This document shows positions 19,278 to 28,004 of a stretch of 64,000 nt of DNA, piece by piece. The stretch is taken from positions 1 to 64,000 of the forward strand of contig JAQUWH010000002.1 of assembly GCA_028692955.1 (NCBI GenBank), read 5' to 3'. Origin of the DNA: Clostridia bacterium (GTDB lineage: Bacteria > Bacillota > Clostridia > TANB77 > CAG-465). The notes under the pieces are model-generated. The model was given only the letters and a program-made list of their open reading frames with translations, searched no databases and was not told the origin of the DNA. The stretch's first letter is position 1; every line of letters begins with the position of its first letter. The translations under genes were made by a program, and so were the position numbers.

Positions 19278-20657
19278 TTACTCCACGATGTCTAAAATAT
19301 GTGATTGATGTTTCATTTCATCCGCTACTTCTGGTAATCTATTTTCAATGACAATTGCATCTTCTATATAACCAAAAGCCTCTTCAAATTTATCTTTATC
19401 GTTATAGATAGCTTTTAGTATTGTTTCTCCTGCTTGCACCACATCTCCTGTTTTCTTGACAAAATCAAAGCCTACTGCATAATCAATCTCATCATCTTTT
19501 TTGATTCTTCCACCACCAATACAGACTAATGCTTCCCCTATTTTTTTACTGTCAATTGCTACAATGACACCTGTATTTTGTGCATGAATTTCCTTCAAAT
19601 AATTAGCAGTATCTTTAATCACTGGCATTGGTAATTCTTTACCAACCCAATCCATATATACATCATATACCTGTCCATTTTGTGCCATGACAAGTTCAAT
19701 AAATTTTTTGTATGCTTGTCCTGATACAATACATCTAAAAATATCTTTTTTATTTTGTTCCATATCATCGCCAAGCCCAGACATTTTAATCATATAAGCT
19801 GCAATTTCAAAGACAACTTCTTTTAAGTCCTTTGATTTATTAGAATATAGCGTTTCTTCATTTGATAACAAGAATTCTATTACCTCTTTTATTTCTACCG
19901 CATTTCCTACTGTTCTACCAAGAGGTTCTGACATAGAAGTGATAATCGCTTTTGTTTCCACCCCAGCTAGATTACCAATGTCTACCATCGTCCTTGCTAG
20001 TTTTCTTGCATCCTCTAGATTTTTCATAAATGCTCCACTACCCACTGTAACATCGAGTAATATTTTATCAACACCTGAGGCCAGTTTTTTACTCATAATA
20101 GAAGAAGCTATCAAATCTATTGATTCTACTGTTGCAGTTGTATCCCTTAATGCATATATTTTTTTATCAGCAATAGCAATATCGCTACTTTGCGAGATAA
20201 GACAAACACCTATCTTTTTTACTTGTTCTATTGCATCTTCTAATGGAATATTTATATCATATCCTTCAATTGCTTCTAATTTATCTGCGGTACCACCCGT
20301 ATAGCCAAGTCCTCTACCTGACATCTTACAAACATCTACCCCTAAAGCAGCCACAATTGGTAATACAATCAAAGTCACCTTATCACCAACGCCACCTGTA
20401 GAGTGTTTATCTACAATGTATTTACCAGGTACTTTTAATTCAGATAAGTCTAACCTACCTGATGAATTTGACATTGCAAACGTCAAATGTACTAGTTCTT
20501 CTCTTGTAAGTCCATTGATACAAATTGCCATAAGTAACGCAGAGGCTTGATAGTCCGGTATCTCACCATTACTATATCCTTTGACAAAAAATTCAATTTC
20601 TTCTTTTGTTAATTCTCTATTATATCTTTTCTTTTCAATAACATCATACATTCTCAT
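19278..20657 (-). CDS. pdp: Pyrimidine-nucleoside phosphorylase
   Basis: Phosphorolysis of uridine/thymidine to base and (deoxy)ribose-1-phosphate. 459 residues, slightly longer than the usual 430-440. The family signature SGRGLGYTGGTADKLEA is intact, as is the phosphate-site DKHSTGGVGDK. The C-terminal domain carries GGGRIKKDDEID-type sequence. The ribosome site GGAGG is 8 bases before ATG. A promoter at 20686-20714 starts this long minus-strand unit that runs toward def. Confidence 0.95.
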   Translation of the reverse strand: MRMYDVIEKKRYNRELTKEEIEFFVKGYSNGEIPDYQASALLMAICINGLTREELVHLTFAMSNSSGRLDLSELKVPGKYIVDKHSTGGVGDKVTLIVLPIVAALGVDVCKMSGRGLGYTGGTADKLEAIEGYDINIPLEDAIEQVKKIGVCLISQSSDIAIADKKIYALRDTTATVESIDLIASSIMSKKLASGVDKILLDVTVGSGAFMKNLEDARKLARTMVDIGNLAGVETKAIITSMSEPLGRTVGNAVEIKEVIEFLLSNEETLYSNKSKDLKEVVFEIAAYMIKMSGLGDDMEQNKKDIFRCIVSGQAYKKFIELVMAQNGQVYDVYMDWVGKELPMPVIKDTANYLKEIHAQNTGVIVAIDSKKIGEALVCIGGGRIKKDDEIDYAVGFDFVKKTGDVVQAGETILKAIYNDKDKFEEAFGYIEDAIVIENRLPEVADEMKHQSHILDIVE

Positions 20658-20685
20658 TAATAAATCCTCCGATTATATAATATTA

Positions 20686-20714
20686 ATTGTACTACATGCC
20701 CACCTTCTTTGCAA
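20686..20714 (-). promoter_or_regulatory. Promoter of the pdp-led unit
   Basis: TTGCAA (20709-20714), 17-base spacer ending in GTAG, TACAAT (20686-20691). The -10 context nearly matches the promoter at 22113. Confidence 0.65.
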
Positions 20715-20862
20715 GTATTTTTCACATATTCACTAGAACAAATCATATCCATGCACTTGAAGTTTCACAGAAAAAAATGATGTACTTTTTGAACTACGAT
20801 GCAATCAATAAAGCACAAAAATAGAATTCTTGCACAATTATGTTGATTTTTTAGCCCACGCC

Positions 20863-20898
20863 AATGACCGTATTATACAAATAAATAATACGGTCATT
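20863..20898 (-). terminator. Terminator after the subtilase-like gene
   Basis: 13-bp inverted repeat (AATGACCGTATTA with its complement, 10-base loop) just beyond the stop at 20922. T-runs are weak on the minus strand. Confidence 0.65.
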
Positions 20899-20921
20899 TT
20901 CCATCTCAATTAAATAGCTAA

Positions 20922-22073
20922 CTATCTTACTTCTACTTCTGTATTTTTTTCTTCTTTTTGTGGCTCAATCCCAAATTCACTCTCCAAGTCTGTATGAACT
21001 TGTTCATTTAGTTCCTTTGTAAATTCACTGGTTGCAACTTTATCTTTATCTGTTAATACTTTTTCCAATAGCCTTTCTTCATTGACAACTTTATTTTCAA
21101 TTCCATCCTTTGGAATTATATCAGATGTCTCTTTCACAGCCAATACGAAATTTTCATAACTTAAATTAGGATCTTTTTCTCTTGCTAGTGCAAACAATCC
21201 AGCAACTTGTGGAATAGAAAAACTAGCACAACAATAGCCACAATATTTATAATTATTATCACTTTGAGCAAAAACTTTTCCGCCACATTGCACTTGTGCA
21301 TTTCCTTTTCTTTTATCTTCTATATCTTCCAAAATAGAGTCTTCTTTTTGTTTTCTTCTCTTGTTCTCGCCTATCCATGTTTTTCCTTTTTTCTCTTCAA
21401 ATTCACAATAGCCATTATGAAAAGAATCATTTCCTTTTTCATCAACTGTGGAAATATAATAACTAAAATCTTTGTAAAATGCTTTAGAATCTATTAATGT
21501 AATTTGATTTTCTTTTAACATATCCTGAACTTCTTTTTCTATATCTTTATTTTTAAACGAAGCAGACATTGATATAATTTTAATATCGCCTCTTTTTACA
21601 ACATCCCTCATATACTTACAGAAATTTTTTTCCTTATCTTTATTATATTTATTGTTTGCATAATAAGTAACATCTGCTTTAGGTGCTACTTGAAAGAAAG
21701 ATGATAATACAGTTATGCCATGTTCTTCTTCGGTTCCTGAAGTTTCTTGATACACGTATTCCAATTTTTTATCTTGAAAACTAACATGGTTAGCATCCAT
21801 TGCTGAATCGATGATTGCAACTTTTACACCTTCACCACCGTTTTGTTTCATTTTACCTTTTGATATTAATTTTTCTATCTGAAATTTTTCTTTTTGCTCA
21901 TCACTAAATTTAGTTTTTGTATTAAAAGACAAAAATTGAAACATTTCAAATGAGAGTTTAGACATATCTATTTTACTTACATCTACTCCACACATACCTT
22001 GTCTTAATAACGAATTTTCCTTTTTACCAGATATCATATCTTGTACATCTTGGTCTGTTAATTTCATATCCAT
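20922..22073 (-). CDS. Cytoplasmic subtilase-like (S8 fold) protein with divergent motifs
   Basis: 383 residues, no signal peptide. The subtilisin triad can be traced: Asp in VAIIDSAMD (usually DSG), His in EEHGITVLS, Ser in CCASFSIPQVAG (usually GTSMAAP). Catalytic residues are kept but flanking Gly are lost. A charged insertion (about 225-265) and a Cys-rich YCGYCC precede the Ser motif. The C-terminal 60 residues are acidic and helical. It could process a peptide or protein in the cell, or be an inactive relative. Its own promoter (22113-22141) and terminator make it monocistronic. Confidence 0.75.
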   Translation of the reverse strand: MDMKLTDQDVQDMISGKKENSLLRQGMCGVDVSKIDMSKLSFEMFQFLSFNTKTKFSDEQKEKFQIEKLISKGKMKQNGGEGVKVAIIDSAMDANHVSFQDKKLEYVYQETSGTEEEHGITVLSSFFQVAPKADVTYYANNKYNKDKEKNFCKYMRDVVKRGDIKIISMSASFKNKDIEKEVQDMLKENQITLIDSKAFYKDFSYYISTVDEKGNDSFHNGYCEFEEKKGKTWIGENKRRKQKEDSILEDIEDKRKGNAQVQCGGKVFAQSDNNYKYCGYCCASFSIPQVAGLFALAREKDPNLSYENFVLAVKETSDIIPKDGIENKVVNEERLLEKVLTDKDKVATSEFTKELNEQVHTDLESEFGIEPQKEEKNTEVEVR

Positions 22074-22112
22074 GTCTCCTTTTTCCTACTTATTTTTTAT
22101 TATTTAATCTTA

Positions 22113-22141
22113 ATTGTACTACGTTATTTATTTTATTTCAA
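22113..22141 (-). promoter_or_regulatory. Promoter of the subtilase-like gene
   Basis: TTGAAA (22136-22141), 17-base spacer ending in GTAG, TACAAT (22113-22118), 40 bases before the start codon. Confidence 0.65.
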
Positions 22142-22232
22142 TAGATGTTATAATTAAGAATACTTAATTATCCAAAGTTTACTCACATAAGAAGAAATAT
22201 TTTGTCATATACTATATTACGAGGTGATTAAT

Positions 22233-24044
22233 TTGTCGAATTTTTGTGGTTATAGTAATAAAGAAGAAAAAATCTATAACGAAAAAAATATAACAGACAT
22301 GAACGAAAAGATAAATTTTAGTAAATCAACCTTAAAAACACTTTATATGGAAGATACTTTTGCACTTGCAAGTGACGTTCAACCAATGAGCAAAATAGTA
22401 AATGATAAAGAGTATATCATCACATTCAATGGAACTATTTATAACGCTGATGAATTGAAAAAAGAGTTAATAACGCTAGGATATCATTTTGATACAAAAT
22501 CAGAGGAAGAAATATTTCTATACTGTTATATTGAATATGGGGAAAAATGTTTACATTTTTTTAACGGAGTATATTCTTTTTGTATCTACAATAAGACAGA
22601 AAATTTAGTTTTTTTAGGAAGAGATCGACTTGGTGTAAAGCCTCTTTTTTATTACTTTGACGATTCTATCTTTCTATTTGCCACAAGAATTAAAGCAATT
22701 CTTGCTCATCCAAGTATTTGTCCCGTTCTTGATAAAGAAGGTCTAATGGAATTAATTGGCCTAGGCCCAGCACATACTCCTGGCAAAACCTATTTTAAAA
22801 ATATACTTGAATTAAAAGCAGGACATTATGCCACACTTTCTAATTTTAAGTTAAAACTAACAAAGTATTGGGATTTAACTACTAAAGAATTTGAAGATAC
22901 ACCAGAAGAAACCATAGAACAAATCCATAATCTAGTAGTAAGTGCAACTAAAACTGAAATGACAGATACTACTTGCTCTATGCTATCGGGTGGTCTTGAT
23001 TCTAGTATACTTTCTAAAATTGCCACAGACAACAAACCTAATTTAACCACTTTTTCTATTGACTATATTGGAAATGACACTAATTTTGTATCCAATGATT
23101 ATCAATTAACAAAAGATAGCGACTATGTTAAAATCATGAAAGATTACTTGAAAACAAATCATAAAACTATCCTAATTGATAATTCCTCTTTATATGATCT
23201 ATTACAAAAATCGATGATAGCAAGAGATATGCCTGGTATGGCCGATATTGATACTGCTATGCTTGCTTTTTGTAACAGTATTAAAGAACATGGATATAAC
23301 ACATGCTTATCTGGTGAATGTTCAGATGAAATTTTTGGCGGTTATCCTTGGTATTACAAAGACCATTTAGTCTCACATGATGGTTTTCCTTGGGCGCTAT
23401 CTGAAAAATTACGTTCCAATATAATCAATCCGGATATTATCTCAAAAGATAGTTTAAATGAATACGTAACTAAAGCAAGAATTGATACATTAAAAGATGT
23501 CGTCCATTTAGATTATAACGATGATTATGAAAAAAGATTTCGTAATATCAATTATCTTACCCTTAAATGGTTTATGAATACATTAATCGAACGAACAGAA
23601 CGTATGTCAGGATGTGCTAATTTAGAAGTTAGAATACCATTTGCCGATTATCGAATCTTTGAATATGTATATAATATACCTGCTAGAATGAAACTTGGCC
23701 TAAATAAAAACACTGCACCAATTGAAAAATATTTATTAAGAAAAGCATTTGAAAATGAATTGCCAGAAGATATTGTTTATCGCAAAAAATCTCCATTTCC
23801 AAAGACATATGATCCAAAATATTTAAAATTAGTAGAAGATAAAATGGGTGAAATTTTAGAAAATACAACGCTCAAAATCCATAGAATTATTAATGTTGGC
23901 TTTGTCAAAGAAATGTTACATACACATGGTGAAAATTTAACCGAAAACTGGTTTGGTCAATTAATGACATATCCACAAACGCTAGCCTATTTAATACAAA
24001 TATCGGATTGGCTAGAAATCTACCATATTCATTTTGATTTTTAA
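22233..24044 (+). CDS. Asparagine synthetase-like protein with degenerate glutaminase domain
   Basis: About 603 residues. The C-terminal ATP-PPi synthetase domain is intact: LSGGLDSSILS (PPi loop), CLSGECSDEIFGGYPWY, and FPKTYDP near the end. The N-terminal Ntn domain keeps FNGTIYN and GRDRLGVKPLFYY. However, the essential Cys is not residue 2 (the start reads LSNFCGYSN), and the HRGPD and RRLS motifs are missing. It may use free ammonia, need processing, or act on a substrate other than aspartate. The start is TTG at 22233 (GAGGTG 6 bases upstream). A GTG at 22224 lies in the ribosome site. It is divergent from the subtilase-like gene. Confidence 0.85.
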   Translation: MSNFCGYSNKEEKIYNEKNITDMNEKINFSKSTLKTLYMEDTFALASDVQPMSKIVNDKEYIITFNGTIYNADELKKELITLGYHFDTKSEEEIFLYCYIEYGEKCLHFFNGVYSFCIYNKTENLVFLGRDRLGVKPLFYYFDDSIFLFATRIKAILAHPSICPVLDKEGLMELIGLGPAHTPGKTYFKNILELKAGHYATLSNFKLKLTKYWDLTTKEFEDTPEETIEQIHNLVVSATKTEMTDTTCSMLSGGLDSSILSKIATDNKPNLTTFSIDYIGNDTNFVSNDYQLTKDSDYVKIMKDYLKTNHKTILIDNSSLYDLLQKSMIARDMPGMADIDTAMLAFCNSIKEHGYNTCLSGECSDEIFGGYPWYYKDHLVSHDGFPWALSEKLRSNIINPDIISKDSLNEYVTKARIDTLKDVVHLDYNDDYEKRFRNINYLTLKWFMNTLIERTERMSGCANLEVRIPFADYRIFEYVYNIPARMKLGLNKNTAPIEKYLLRKAFENELPEDIVYRKKSPFPKTYDPKYLKLVEDKMGEILENTTLKIHRIINVGFVKEMLHTHGENLTENWFGQLMTYPQTLAYLIQISDWLEIYHIHFDF

Positions 24045-24049
24045 TTTTA

Positions 24050-24084
24050 AAATCTTTTAAGCTTAAAAACTTAAAAGATTTTTT
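24050..24084 (+). terminator. Terminator after the asparagine synthetase-like gene
   Basis: 12-bp inverted repeat AAATCTTTTAAG with its complement, 8-base loop, followed by T6, 6 bases after the stop. Confidence 0.85.
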
Positions 24085-24144
24085 GCATATATTATTTTTT
24101 TTGACACAAAATATTGATATATGTAATAAGAGGAGAAATTAATT

Positions 24145-24873
24145 ATGAAAAAAGGATTTGATGGTGAAAAAATAGCCATTATCATTGTTGTGATTATTGT
24201 TTTAGCATTACTTGCCTATATCTTATTTGGTATATTTTCATCCAATAAAGATTTAGGAAGTAATGTAAGTAAAGAAATAAATGAAAACAAAAATAAAGAA
24301 AATAATGAGATTAGTCAAGAAGAAAAAGATAAAATGAATGTAGACCAAAATAAAATACCGAATATTCCATCTGAAGAACCACCAAAAAAAGAAGAATATG
24401 AACAAATTGCTACTTATACAACAACAATATATGATAGAGACCAAAACAGAGTGGATAATATAGCACTTGCTAATACCAAATTAAATGACTTTGTTGTAAA
24501 AAAAGGAGAAGAATTTTCATATAACAATACCATAGGTCCTATGAATGAAACACAAGGTTTTAAAAAAGCTTTAGGCTTTGATACAAAGGGAAATAAGATA
24601 AAAATATCTGGTGGTGGACTTTGTCAAATTAGTAGTACTTTATATAACGCAGTATTACTAGCTGGTTTAGAAGTAACAGAAAGGCATCCACATAGCAAAC
24701 GTGTTTATTACGTACCAAAAGATAAAGATGCAACTATTGTGTATGGATCATTAGATTTTAAATTTAAAAATAACACAGATAATGATATTATTATAAGTGC
24801 AACCAATGATAATGTGAATGTAACCATAACATTAAAGAAAATTATTACAACAGCTAACAATACTACGCTATGA
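24145..24873 (+). CDS. VanW-family membrane-anchored protein
   Basis: 242 residues: a membrane helix at about 10-34, a Lys/Glu/Asn-rich linker to about 90, then the VanW domain. Signature segments are FSYNNTIGP, ISGGGLCQISSTLYNA, ERHPHSKRV, YVPKDKDATIVYGSLD. VanW domains occur beside vancomycin-resistance genes and in many spore formers, and their biochemical role is not settled. Ribosome site AGGAGA. The stop codon overlaps the ATG of a 27-aa ORF. Confidence 0.88.
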   Translation: MKKGFDGEKIAIIIVVIIVLALLAYILFGIFSSNKDLGSNVSKEINENKNKENNEISQEEKDKMNVDQNKIPNIPSEEPPKKEEYEQIATYTTTIYDRDQNRVDNIALANTKLNDFVVKKGEEFSYNNTIGPMNETQGFKKALGFDTKGNKIKISGGGLCQISSTLYNAVLLAGLEVTERHPHSKRVYYVPKDKDATIVYGSLDFKFKNNTDNDIIISATNDNVNVTITLKKIITTANNTTL

Positions 24874-24953
24874 AAGATTTAAAAGTAATTCTTATACCTC
24901 TTACCCTGCTCATAGTTTTAATCTGCATTATGGTCTATTCTTTTCAACAATAA
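24870..24953 (+). CDS. 27-residue single-pass membrane peptide coupled to the VanW gene
   Basis: ATG at 24870 overlaps the VanW stop in an ATGA arrangement, the classic sign of translational coupling. The peptide begins MKDLKVILIPLTLL and is a single hydrophobic helix with a short polar end (SFQQ). No family is recognised. The overlap, the helix character and a hairpin directly after the stop support a real small gene, but no ribosome site of its own is visible. Confidence 0.55.
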   Translation: MKDLKVILIPLTLLIVLICIMVYSFQQ

Positions 24954-24981
24954 AAATACCCCATAGATTAATTCTATGGGG
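24952..24981 (-). terminator. Terminator after the divIC-like gene
   Basis: 9-bp stem CCCCATAGA/TCTATGGGG (24959-24967, 24973-24981). In minus orientation it is followed by TATTTTTATTG. It may also stop plus-strand transcripts. Confidence 0.8.
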
Positions 24982-25006
24982 TTCAAACAATTAGCGTGAG
25001 CAGTTG

Positions 25007-25312
25007 CTATCTGTTTGCATCTATAAATACTTTCTCATAAGGTTTAACATATCCTAGCGATTCTCTTGCTATCTTTTCTATATATTCATCAGAGCTCATG
25101 CTTACCTTTTGACCAGCATAATACTCTTTCAATTCTTTTTTTGTTTTTATATCTGTATTGTACATTTCAATTTGTGAATCATACTTATTCATTTGCACCT
25201 GTTGATCATAAAGTGTATATGAAAAATATACCACAAATACAAATAAAATAACATGAATCAATTTTAGTTTTTTCTTACTCTTTTTTCTGCCATTTTCAGA
25301 CATTTTTCTCAT
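25007..25312 (-). CDS. DivIC/FtsB-type septum formation initiator
   Basis: 101 residues: a Lys-rich cytoplasmic head, a membrane helix (about 20-38), a heptad-like coiled coil (about 40-70) and a short C-terminal domain containing EYIEKIARESLGYVKPYEKVF, the characteristic end of the DivIC family (EE..ARe.lg.v.p.E). It forms the FtsL-DivIB-DivIC divisome complex. It lies directly after yabQ, the order yabP-yabQ-divIC known from Bacillus. Confidence 0.9.
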   Translation of the reverse strand: MRKMSENGRKKSKKKLKLIHVILFVFVVYFSYTLYDQQVQMNKYDSQIEMYNTDIKTKKELKEYYAGQKVSMSSDEYIEKIARESLGYVKPYEKVFIDANR

Positions 25313-25313
25313 A

Positions 25314-25823
25314 TCAACTTACCTTCTTTTGTTTTGTTTTTAATTTAATCTTTGGCACTTTTACTTTCTTTACTTTTTTATATATAAAGGATATCATATT
25401 AAAAATTCTTTTGCAACATTTTTTTATATATTTTTCAAAAAAATGGTATATTTTACTTATAATTTGTAGAATCAATCTAATTGGTATGACAAAAATCTCT
25501 ATTATTCCAAATAAAATCTTAAAAAACAAGTCGTATATTTTCAGTATAAATTTACTAAGGAGTGAAATATATAACATAATACCGATAATGATGGCAATAA
25601 AAATATATAGTCGCAAATTCGAATCAAGTAAATTTACGATGCTTACTACTACAATGATAGTAACAATAACGAAATACACGATATCTTGAATGACCACAGT
25701 TAAGTTTTTAACCTTTTTTCTACTTCTATAGGCTCTAAAAAAATCAAAGATTAACGCAATAATTACACCAATTGTAATAAACTGCAAAAAATTTATTATT
25801 TGTCTTGCAACAATATCATCCAT
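25314..25823 (-). CDS. yabQ: Spore cortex protein YabQ
   Basis: 169 residues with about five hydrophobic segments, matching the YabQ family: a starting helix with FFRAYRSRKK after the first segments and VIQDIVYFVIVT following. The C-terminus is Lys-rich and cytoplasmic. YabQ is made in the mother cell and is needed for cortex formation. It is 10 bases downstream of yabP, and its stop is next to the divIC start. Confidence 0.88.
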   Translation of the reverse strand: MDDIVARQIINFLQFITIGVIIALIFDFFRAYRSRKKVKNLTVVIQDIVYFVIVTIIVVVSIVNLLDSNLRLYIFIAIIIGIMLYISLLSKFILKIYDLFFKILFGIIEIFVIPIRLILQIISKIYHFFEKYIKKCCKRIFNMISFIYKKVKKVKVPKIKLKTKQKKVS

Positions 25824-25833
25824 AGGAAATTAC

Positions 25834-26121
25834 CTATTTAAATAATTTATTCATAAATCCTGATTTTTTAGCTTGGTTGATATCACTGTACGCTACTGCC
25901 ATAATTTTTCCTTCAACAATTAACTCATTATTGTCTAAATTAAGTTTATTCATTTTTAAATCGTCACCTTTTATAGTTAATATCCCAAGGTCAGTTTGTG
26001 CAAGGACCAACTCATCGTCAAAACTATGAATATCAATTACCCCAGTAACAGACACTTTCTCCCTATTTTCCATAATGATATTTTGATTTGTAGCAATTTT
26101 ATTTACTTTTTTATCTTCCAT
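25834..26121 (-). CDS. yabP: Sporulation protein YabP
   Basis: 95 residues, the family length. Recognisable segments: MENREKVSVTGVIDIHSFDD, LGILTIKGDDLKM and LIVEGKIMAVAYS, the beta-rich YabP/YqfC fold. It is a sigma-E regulon protein acting at the forespore membrane, function not fully defined. The ribosome site is GGGGG before TATAAT and ATG. It heads the yabP-yabQ-divIC unit. Confidence 0.9.
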   Translation of the reverse strand: MEDKKVNKIATNQNIIMENREKVSVTGVIDIHSFDDELVLAQTDLGILTIKGDDLKMNKLNLDNNELIVEGKIMAVAYSDINQAKKSGFMNKLFK

Positions 26122-26201
26122 ATTATACCCCCAACAAAAATTATATATATTAATATATATTCTAGGTATTTTTTTTTATTCCTACTTTGTCCAATAAAAC
26201 A

Positions 26202-26241
26202 AATAAAGCACCAATTTCTAATGTATTCTTGATGCTTTATT
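26202..26241 (-). terminator. Terminator after the GH25 lysozyme gene
   Basis: Stem AATAAAGCA with TGCTTTATT (26202-26210/26233-26241), T-rich tail on the minus strand, 13 bases beyond the stop. Confidence 0.65.
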
Positions 26242-26253
26242 GATAATCCAATA

Positions 26254-27474
26254 TTAATTAATTCTTAACATTTGATTTACATATATTAAATTTGGATTCT
26301 TTATTCCATTTATTCTTACTAAATTTGATACTGTTGTTCCATATCTATACGCTATACCACTTAATGTGTCTCCATATACCACCCTATAGGTTATCGTTCC
26401 CTGCGTTCCATTTCCAGTTGAATAATTAGAATTTATTTTTAGTATTTGATTTACATATATCAAATTTGGATTTTTTATTCCATTTATTCTTGCAACTTCT
26501 GATACTGTTGTTCCATATCTATACGCTATACCACTTAATGTATCTCCATATCTTACTTTGTAAGTTATGGTTGATTGATTGATTTTATCTTCACTACAAC
26601 GAATGATAATTCTTTGTCCTACATAAATCAAGTTTGGATTTTTTATTCCATTTATCCTTACAAGTTCTGATACTGTTGTTCCATATCTATACGCTATACC
26701 ACTTAATGTATCTCCATATCTTACTGTATAAACTATATTATGCAGTCCATCACAGGTTGGTTTTGGTTCAACATTTGGTATTTTGGTATTTTCTGATAAA
26801 AATATACCATTTGTAAAATAATTCTTATCCACATTACCAACTATTCCATTTACTCTACCTATATCTGTATACTGAAATCCTACCCATGTATTCCATTTAC
26901 CATTTGGGCTTGGACTTGATACATAATAGTTAGCAACCCATAATGGATATTTTGTAAGTTCACTTCCAAATACCGCCTTTGCGTTATATGCATTAGAGTA
27001 TATCACGACCTCTTTTCCAGAAAGCCTCTTTACCTCTTCTAAAAAAGTTAATGAAATTTGTGTCACTTGACTTGAAGTTAAATTTCCAAATGATTCAAAA
27101 TCCATTGCTAATCTACAATCAGGATTTGTATTTCCAATTGTAGATACGAAAAATCTTGCTTCATCTATTGCTTGTTGCGTAGTTCTAGCGGCAACATAAT
27201 GATAGAAGCCCACCTTTATTCCATTTGCTTTTGCATTATTGTAATTTTGTTTGAAATAGGGATCAGTATAATATGTTCCTTCACTTGATTTTATATATAC
27301 TACCTCTACTCCAGCGTTTTTAACTTTACTAAAATCAATATTTCCTTGCCAAGAACTGACATCAATACCATTATATAACTTGCTATCAGATGGTGAAAAG
27401 GCATATATAGAACTAGTAAAAAAAACAATTAACATACAAATAATACTTATTATTTTTATATATCTTTTTTTCAT
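26254..27474 (-). CDS. Secreted GH25 lysozyme with three LysM domains
   Basis: 406 residues. A signal peptide (about 1-26, basic start then a hydrophobic core) leads to a GH25 muramidase domain with [19 protein letters not shown] and catalytic MDFESFG. Three C-terminal LysM peptidoglycan-binding repeats follow, each with the core [17 protein letters not shown]. It cleaves the MurNAc-GlcNAc bond, so it could act in wall turnover, spore release or competition. The start at 27474 follows GGAGGG; an ATG at 27486 lies upstream of that ribosome site. The LysM repeats are nearly identical in DNA, pointing to recent duplication. Confidence 0.95.
   Translation of the reverse strand: MKKRYIKIISIICMLIVFFTSSIYAFSPSDSKLYNGIDVSSWQGNIDFSKVKNAGVEVVYIKSSEGTYYTDPYFKQNYNNAKANGIKVGFYHYVAARTTQQAIDEARFFVSTIGNTNPDCRLAMDFESFGNLTSSQVTQISLTFLEEVKRLSGKEVVIYSNAYNAKAVFGSELTKYPLWVANYYVSSPSPNGKWNTWVGFQYTDIGRVNGIVGNVDKNYFTNGIFLSENTKIPNVEPKPTCDGLHNIVYTVRYGDTLSGIAYRYGTTVSELVRINGIKNPNLIYVGQRIIIRCSEDKINQSTITYKVRYGDTLSGIAYRYGTTVSEVARINGIKNPNLIYVNQILKINSNYSTGNGTQGTITYRVVYGDTLSGIAYRYGTTVSNLVRINGIKNPNLIYVNQMLRIN
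26257..26740 (-). repeat. Three near-identical LysM-coding tandem repeats
   Basis: Units at about 26257-26398, 26425-26570 and 26590-26740 share long identical stretches (for example the DNA for [16 protein letters not shown] and [11 protein letters not shown]), separated by short divergent linkers. Confidence 0.85.
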
Positions 27475-27553
27475 TTTTCCCTCCATATTATAAGGTATAA
27501 AACCCTATAATATCATATGAAAAAATGTGGACAAAGGTGAAAGAACAACGAAC

Positions 27554-27589
27554 AAAAATAGACAACAAAAAATTTTGTTGTCTATTTTT
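27554..27589. terminator. 17-bp perfect hairpin terminator
   Basis: AAAAATAGACAACAAAA and its exact complement with a 2-base centre, with A/T runs on both sides. Placed 19 bases after the stop of the 58-codon ORF at 27608, so it probably ends that minus-strand transcript. Confidence 0.8.
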
Positions 27590-27607
27590 CTAAAAGAAAA
27601 TGTACTT

Positions 27608-27824
27608 TTAAGCTATATAAGTGTCTTTTATTTGAATTGAACCTGTTTGTTTTAAGATAAAGATTAAATCACTAAATGTTTCAACGTTATACCGATCAGG
27701 GTCTAGTAAAGAGCTAGTATCCGCAATAAATTTAAAACCGATATTCACTATGGCCAAACTTTCGATGAATTTGATCCCTTTCATCCTTTGATACTAAAAC
27801 TGCTTTTCTTGCTAATAAAAACAT
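27608..27824 (-). pseudogene. Small gene remnant in two frames (30-aa and 58-aa ORFs), possibly frameshifted
   Basis: An ORF of 30 codons starts at 27824 with GAGGAA upstream (MFLLARKAVLVSKDE...) and ends at 27732. A second ORF in another frame, 27784 to 27608, encodes 58 residues (starts MKGIKFIESLAIV and includes FIADTSSLLDP) and overlaps it. A good terminator follows. The layout fits one short gene split by a frameshift, or two overlapping small genes. I recognise no family. FIADTSSLLD recalls a PIN-domain first strand, but that is only a resemblance. Between 27841 and 28004 I see nothing. Confidence 0.4.
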
Positions 27825-28004
27825 AACTTATTCCTCATAATTTTTTTATTTAAAGATAATTATCACATTTCTTCTTAGATAATCATCCAAGTTTCCTCAA
27901 TTTAATATATTTCTACTGCATCATTTTACGATAATTATGCTAAATATACTTATCATTTTGTAATCAACAAAGGTCGCTCATTAAAGACAATCAATGTTTT
28001 TTAT

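Noticed and set aside
26257-26740. Regularly spaced DNA repeats that could suggest a CRISPR array
   Set aside because: They are in frame, about 150 bases apart and encode three LysM domains of the lysozyme gene; there are no short spacers.
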